Source: Streptomyces griseoruber
GTDB taxonomy: Bacteria > Actinomycetota > Actinomycetes > Streptomycetales > Streptomycetaceae
Direction of reading: 5' to 3'
NCBI RefSeq assembly: GCF_001514205.1
Contig: NZ_KQ948768.1
Location: 149,604-213,603 of the forward strand
DNA: 64,000 bases
The notes under the pieces were generated by a model. The model saw only the letters and a program-made list of their open reading frames with translations, was not told where the DNA came from and made no database searches. Both the position numbers and the translations under genes were made by a program. The first letter of the stretch is position 1, and the number at the start of each line of letters is the position of its first letter. Of the stretch, positions 59,862 to 64,000 are shown piece after piece.

Positions 59862-61501
59862 ACCGGCGTCCCTGGCTGAACACGTACCCCGGTGATCTTT
59901 CGAGGCGGACCACCCCCGGGTCCGAGTCGATGCTCGAACTGTTCGCGACCACAGTCTCCAAGTTCCCCGACAGAACCGCGATCGCCTATTTCGACGGCGC
60001 CGTGTCCTTCCGAGACCTAGACCAGCGCTCGGACGCCCTGGCGATCGCCCTGACGGAGGGCGGCTTCGCCGCCGGCGACCGGCTCGCGCTCTACACCCAG
60101 AACAACCCGGCCTTCGTGGTCGGCCTCCTCGCGGCCTGGAAGGCCGGTGGCATCGCGGTTCTCATCAACCCCATGAACAAGGCTCGCGAACTGTCCCACC
60201 TGCTCGGGGACTCGGGCGCGACGGCCCTGCTGAGCCTTGACGATCTGTACGTATCGGTCGCGCGTGAGGTGCTCGACGGCGGGCAGACCGAGGTGCGGCA
60301 GGTCTTCGTGGCCTCCGCTCGCGACGACCAGAAGCGCGACGACGAGCGCGTCATCCCCGTCGCGGAGCAGCCGGCGGTCTCCGGGGCCCTCCGGCTGACG
60401 GACGTGTTCGCCCGACACAGTGACCGCAGGCCGGCACCGGTCAGCGGGAAACCCGAGAAGGCGGCGGTCCTGACCTACACCTCCGGCACGACCGGCGTGC
60501 CGAAGGGGGCCATCAACACGCACGGCAACCTGGCGTTCAACACCCACACCTACCGCGAGTGGATGAAGCTGGACCAGGACGACGTCGTCCTCGGTATCGC
60601 TCCGCTGTTCCACATCACCGGGCTCGTCGGGCACGTCTGCGTCTCGTTGGTGGTCGGCTCGAAACTCGTGCTCGCTCACCGTTTCAACGGCAGGGTCGTC
60701 CTGGACGCGATCCGCGAGCACCGGCCGACGTTCACCGTCGGCGCCATCACCGCCTTCAACCATCTCTCCGGGCTCCCCGGGGCGACGAAGGACGACTTCG
60801 CGTCGCTGCGGGCGGTCTACTCCGGCGGCGCACCGATCGCACCTCGGCTGCGCGACAAGATCCGGGCCCGCACCGGCATGGACATCCACAACTGCTACGG
60901 GATGACCGAGACCACCTCGCCGACACATGCCGTGCCGCTGGGTGTGGCGGCGCCCGTCGATCCCGACACGGGCGCTCTGTCGATCGGCGTGCCCGTCTTC
61001 AACACGTCCGTGCGTGTCATCGACGACGACGGCACGGATCTGCCGCCGGGAGAGGCCGGCGAACTCGTCGTCTCCGGTCCGCAGATCACCCCCGGCTACT
61101 GGAACAAACCGGCGGAGACGGCGGAGAAGCTCGTCGACGGCGAGCTCCACACCGGTGACATAGGCCTGATGGACGAGGACGGCTGGTTCTACCTGGTCGG
61201 CCGGAAGAGCGACATGATCATCGCTTCCGGCTACAAGGTGTGGCCCCGGGAGGTGGAGGACGTCCTCCTCGGCCACCCCGCAGTCCGTGAGGCCGCGGTG
61301 ATCGGCGTCCCCCACGAATACCGCGGCCAGACGGTCAAGGCGTTCGTGTCCCTCCAGCCCGGTCGGACGACCAGTCCGGACGCCCTCATCGTGTTCTGCA
61401 AGGACCGGTTGGCAGCGTACAAGTACCCCCGTGTCGTCGAGATCGTCGACGAACTGCCCAGGAGCCCGGCGGGCAAGATCCTGCGGCGCGAGCTGCGGTG
61501 A
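59858..61501 (+). CDS. AMP-dependent acyl-CoA synthetase/ligase
   Basis: 547 aa. All adenylate-forming motifs are visible: LTYTSGTTGVPKGAI (A3), APLFHITGLVG (A4), YSGGAPIAPRLRDKI, YGMTETTSPTH (A5), LHTGDIGLMDEDGW (A7), GRKSDMIIASGYKVWPREVE (A8) and PRSPAGKILRRELR with the catalytic Lys (A10). It activates a carboxylic acid to its CoA ester with ATP. A GTG start overlaps the FAA hydrolase stop, so the acid is likely produced or consumed in the same step series. Confidence 0.92.
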   Translation: MNRRPWLNTYPGDLSRRTTPGSESMLELFATTVSKFPDRTAIAYFDGAVSFRDLDQRSDALAIALTEGGFAAGDRLALYTQNNPAFVVGLLAAWKAGGIAVLINPMNKARELSHLLGDSGATALLSLDDLYVSVAREVLDGGQTEVRQVFVASARDDQKRDDERVIPVAEQPAVSGALRLTDVFARHSDRRPAPVSGKPEKAAVLTYTSGTTGVPKGAINTHGNLAFNTHTYREWMKLDQDDVVLGIAPLFHITGLVGHVCVSLVVGSKLVLAHRFNGRVVLDAIREHRPTFTVGAITAFNHLSGLPGATKDDFASLRAVYSGGAPIAPRLRDKIRARTGMDIHNCYGMTETTSPTHAVPLGVAAPVDPDTGALSIGVPVFNTSVRVIDDDGTDLPPGEAGELVVSGPQITPGYWNKPAETAEKLVDGELHTGDIGLMDEDGWFYLVGRKSDMIIASGYKVWPREVEDVLLGHPAVREAAVIGVPHEYRGQTVKAFVSLQPGRTTSPDALIVFCKDRLAAYKYPRVVEIVDELPRSPAGKILRRELR

Positions 61502-61525
61502 GGATCGAGCGGCAATGAGCAGATC

Positions 61526-61716
61526 ATGAACGGCGCCGTCATCGTCGGTGCCGTGCGCACCCCGGTGGGAGAGCGCGGCGATGCGCTCTCGTCCAGCTAC
61601 CCGGCCGCCTGTCCGCCCATGCACTCGACATCCTCGTCGAACGAACGGGAATCCACCCGGCGCTCGTCGACGACGTCGTCGTGGAGGTGTGTCAGTCAGG
61701 TCGGGGAGCAGCAGGC
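61526..61716 (+). pseudogene. thiolase N-terminal fragment with two frameshifts
   Basis: From ATG 61526: AVIVGAVRTPVGERGDALSS in one frame, LSAHALDILVERTGIHPALV and DDVVVE in the next, then CVSQVGEQ back in the first. These are the expected first 60 residues of an acetyl-CoA acetyltransferase. It follows the acyl-CoA synthetase by 24 nt, so the operon once extended to a thiolase. Confidence 0.7.
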
Positions 61717-61756
61717 CGTGCGCTTCGGAGCCGCAGGACTCATTTCCGGACCGGTC

Positions 61757-62045
61757 ATGCGCACTACGCCACCGCCAAGGCGGGGATCCTCGGGTTCACC
61801 AGGACCGCGGCCAGGGAACCGGCCCGGTTCGGGGTCACAGTCAACGCGATCTCACCCGGCGCGGAGACCCGGTTGGTCGCCTCCGTCCCGGAGGGCAAGA
61901 GGGCCGAACCGGCGGTGGGGATCCCGCTGGGCAGGTTCGGCGCCGCTTGCGGGATGTGCGCCGCGGTGGGCTTCCTCGCCTCCCGCGAAGCGGGATACGT
62001 CACCGGCGTCGTCCTGCCCGTCGAGGGTGGGATCTCGATCTGGTC
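61757..62045 (+). pseudogene. SDR C-terminal fragment
   Basis: YATAKAGILGFTRTAAREPA, RFGVTVNAISPGAETRLV, GRFGAACGMCAAVGFLASRE, and GYVTGVVLPVEGG are the second half of a short-chain dehydrogenase, starting at the active-site Tyr-xxx-Lys. The Rossmann half is missing and the frame is fused to the thiolase scrap before it. Confidence 0.75.
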
Positions 62046-62760
62046 AGGAGGCGCGTTCGACGTTCAGGGGAACCGACCGGATGGACTCCGCGCCCTGAAG
62101 AATCCGGTGGAGCTCCGCCGCACCGACGTGAATCACTTTGAGGAGCGCTTCGCGTGCACGTTTCTCATCACGGGCCGCCAAAGCTTCAAGGAAGGCGCTG
62201 CGCCAGCGGACGTGAACGCGGTCCAGGAAATTGTCATGCAGCAGTCCGAACCTGAAAACTCGTTCCACATGCGTCGCCAGCGGAAGTGCCATTTCCGTCA
62301 TCACCGGATTGCCGCACATCTGGACGAGGTAACGGATCGGGGCTGCCTTCATCAGGTCAGGACTGAGTGCAGACGCGGAACGGTCGGCCGGTGACGACGC
62401 CGTCACCAATTCCGCGAACGTGGCGATCTGCTCGTCAGTGGCGTTGCGGATGATCAGCACCACCAGCGACGGGGCGGTCAACTCGAAGGCTTCGAGGATG
62501 TCATGGACGTTCTGCAGCGTCATCGGCGTGACCTGCCAGCCCTTGCGCTTCACCGGGCGGGCGAACCCGGCCGCCTCCAGTCGCTGCAGCGCCTGCATCG
62601 TCGGCGTCCGGCCCAGGCCGAGCGACTCCGAGAGCTCGGCAGCCTTGATCCATGTCCCCGGCGCCAGTTCGCAGCTCACGATGGCGTCGCGGAGCGTCTC
62701 ATAGGCCTTGTCGCTCATCGGCCGCGCCTTGCTCTGGCTGCCGTCCCCCATCGTCGTCAT
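62044..62760 (-). CDS. GntR family regulator (FCD-type)
   Basis: 238 aa. Winged helix: YETLRDAIVSCELAPGTWIK then ELSESLGLGRTPTMQALQRL, RKGWQVTPMTLQNVHDILEAF. The effector domain is helical with LVQMCGNPVMTEMALPL. I chose ATG 62760: a -10-like TATAGT ends six bases upstream and there is no ribosome binding site, which points to a leaderless message. ATG 62751 and ATG 62715 (MSDKAYE) are alternatives. The linker resembles that of the tandem GntR genes at 33-34.6 kb. It is convergent with the SDR relic. Confidence 0.85.
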   Translation of the reverse strand: MTTMGDGSQSKARPMSDKAYETLRDAIVSCELAPGTWIKAAELSESLGLGRTPTMQALQRLEAAGFARPVKRKGWQVTPMTLQNVHDILEAFELTAPSLVVLIIRNATDEQIATFAELVTASSPADRSASALSPDLMKAAPIRYLVQMCGNPVMTEMALPLATHVERVFRFGLLHDNFLDRVHVRWRSAFLEALAARDEKRAREALLKVIHVGAAELHRILQGAESIRSVPLNVERAS

Positions 62761-62766
62761 AGCTGT

Positions 62767-62772
62767 ACTATA
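62767..62772 (-). promoter_or_regulatory. -10-like TATAGT directly before the GntR start
   Basis: The hexamer is six bases upstream of ATG 62760, so transcription would begin at or next to the start codon. No convincing -35 box is visible 17 bp upstream. Confidence 0.5.
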
Positions 62773-63109
62773 AACGAAGATCCGTGTGTACCGGACGGCT
62801 CCGCAGCCTATTTTTCGGCACTGCAATTCGTTCTGACTATTCGACTTGTTTGGCGCCGACCACACCGTGATCTCGCTCCGCGTTTCCACGTGGCACTACC
62901 GGTATCTTCCGGCACGCGTGGCGACGATATGGCACGGTCGGTCAACGCTGGCCTCTGGTGAATGGGCGGGGTTGACCTTGCCGGGCAAGACCGACGAACC
63001 GGCCTGCAAGGTCACGAGACCCGGGCAGGCCGGTGACTTCGCCGACTCGCCGGCAGATCGAACGCGGCCTCCCATCACCCGCACCCCTCCGGATGAAGGC
63101 GACCTCTAC
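62773..63109. other. intergenic stretch without a supported gene
   Basis: AT-richer sequence (62800-62860) probably holds the promoter of the GntR gene and perhaps a divergent one; no gene pattern is seen on either strand. Confidence 0.45.
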
Positions 63110-63147
63110 GACGTCGTCCCTCATCGAGGACGTCGTCCCTCATCGAG
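63110..63147. repeat. 19-bp perfect tandem repeat
   Basis: GACGTCGTCCCTCATCGAG is present twice without a gap (63110-63128, 63129-63147). It lies outside any supported gene. Confidence 0.9.
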
Positions 63148-63855
63148 CTGAGCGAGAACCGGTGTGCCGGGAAGACCGCGCAGACGTCAGCCGAGTCCGT
63201 CGGCCCCCACCGGGGCGGACGACTCGTCCGGCAGGGAGCCGCTCACCGGCTGCAGCCTCCCGTCGAGGTCGAGGACCGGGGTCGTCTCCTTGTGCCAGGA
63301 CTCGACCACCGCGTTGCCCCAGAAGTCGCGGTGGCGGTCGTCGTGGACGTTCCACCGGTACGTCTCGCGTCCGGGTCGTACAGATGGGGGCTTGGCTTCA
63401 GGGCCTCCCGCAGGAGCGCGTTGTCGGCGACGGTTCACGCTTACGGCTCCTCGCCGTGTCGGTGTCGGCGGCGGCCTTGTGAGGACGGGCACACGGTCGG
63501 TGGGGATGGGGCCGCCGCTGGGGGCGACGGGTATCGCGGTGTACGACTCCGGGGTTTCCGCTCAGCACGGTCCCGCTCATCAGGGTTCTGCGGGACGGAT
63601 ACCGACGCGTCGGACGGTTCTTCGTCGTCGGGTCTCTCCTTTGAGGTTGGGGGGAGTGAGACACCGTTGCCCTCAAGCTTGTCTCGAGTCCCGTGCGGGC
63701 CCGGTGCCGGGTACCGCCGTGACGCGGCGTGCCGGCCCAGCCGTACGAAGGGGAGAGGGACGGGGGTTCCGGCCGTGAGGTGTCGTCGAGCCTTGGATGT
63801 CGGGCGAGGGCCATCGTCGCCAACGCGCTTCCGGTGTGCCGACAGTGACGGCGAA
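63148..63855. other. stretch without a supported gene
   Basis: One minus-strand piece (about 63190-63360) reads YRWNVHDDRHRDFWGNAVVE and SWHKETTPVLDLDGRLQPV before a stop and looks like the end of a real protein, but upstream the frame becomes Arg/Pro-rich. I cannot name a family. The remainder up to the TetR gene shows nothing. Confidence 0.3.
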
Positions 63856-64000
63856 TCAGGTGTTGGCCTCCTGGCGGCCTGTCCCCCGTTCGGCAGGGGC
63901 CAGGGCGTTGTCCACCTCGGCCGCCACGATGTCGCCGTCGAGCCGTTCGCCGAGAAGGGAGCGCCGGAAGAACAAGGGGCCGATGATGCGGGCGACGAGA
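63856..64000 (-). CDS. TetR family regulator, C-terminal end (runs off the window)
   Basis: 47 residues to the stop are visible: LVARIIGPLFFRRSLLGERL, DGDIVAAEVDNALAP and a short tail ending QEANT. The IIGPLFFRRSLLGERLD pattern is the last helices of TetR-type ligand domains. The DNA-binding part lies beyond the right edge. Confidence 0.6.
   Translation of the reverse strand, partial: LVARIIGPLFFRRSLLGERLDGDIVAAEVDNALAPAERGTGRQEANT

Noticed and set aside
60017..61624. 535-codon minus-strand frame opposite the acyl-CoA synthetase
   Set aside because: Antisense shadow of a well conserved adenylate-forming enzyme; His/Arg/Gly/Val-rich composition with no recognised motif.

Overview
The window is high-GC actinobacterial DNA, most probably from a Streptomyces. 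The evidence is the G/C-rich third codon positions, frequent GTG starts, start-stop overlaps (ATGA/GTGA), and the mix of GntR, IclR, TetR and NarL-type regulators with MFS exporters. I saw no rRNA, tRNA, CRISPR array or replication origin. The only transposon trace is a broken Tn3-like transposase piece at the left edge. The region looks like a catabolic accessory arm: complete operons for breaking down aromatic or other organic acids alternate with short stretches full of gene remnants.

Layout, left to right. 1-6166: transposase remnant, ferritin-like and membrane genes, SMI1/KNR4 gene, DUF1269 gene, then a truncated aldehyde dehydrogenase joined to a siderophore-protein scrap. 6167-11120: an operon of MHS-type transporter, split transketolase and SDR, with a divergent GntR regulator and two matching operators. 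11121-15243: an orphan NarL-type regulator without its phospho-acceptor, and a DHA2 drug exporter with a TetR regulator. 15244-26262: an IclR regulator, a FAD-monooxygenase/hydrolase fusion with a DUF3500 gene, and the divergent CaiB-FAA hydrolase-crotonase-SDR operon. 26263-31764: siderophore-interacting protein, a two-component system and remnants. 31765-34630: acyl-CoA dehydrogenase and two tandem GntR paralogues. 35195-42937: an IclR regulator and a six-gene operon (fumarylacetoacetase, FAD hydroxylase, CoA-transferase A and B, thiolase, homogentisate dioxygenase). 43007-49511: RraA-like and HpaI-like aldolases, a truncated HpaH, a GntR regulator, then a CoA-ester lyase/MaoC hydratase/aldehyde dehydrogenase operon. 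50407-61501: alpha/beta hydrolase, several flavin-dependent oxidoreductases, a second DUF3500 gene with a bicupin and an isochorismatase-fold protein, flavin reductase, FAA hydrolase and acyl-CoA synthetase. 61502-64000: thiolase and SDR remnants, a GntR gene and the end of a TetR gene.

How the genes work together. The 36169-42937 operon can be read as one pathway: a hydroxylase forms homogentisate, HmgA opens the ring, fumarylacetoacetase releases fumarate and acetoacetate, the CoA-transferase activates acetoacetate, and the thiolase yields acetyl-CoA. No maleylacetoacetate isomerase is visible. The 46305-47986 pair matches itaconyl/mesaconyl-CoA hydratase plus citramalyl-CoA lyase chemistry.

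The most interesting signal is regulatory. A 25-bp element (GGTCC-N7-GGACC-N3-GGACC) lies upstream of five start codons: the two IclR genes, the CaiB operon, the DUF3500/fusion operon (behind a truncated CaiB start) and a third CaiB start next to the acyl-CoA dehydrogenase gene. This suggests an IclR-controlled regulon spread by duplication of a promoter module. The recurrent pairing of DUF3500 proteins (two intact, two remnants) with ring-attacking oxygenases suggests an uncharacterised role for this family in aromatic breakdown.
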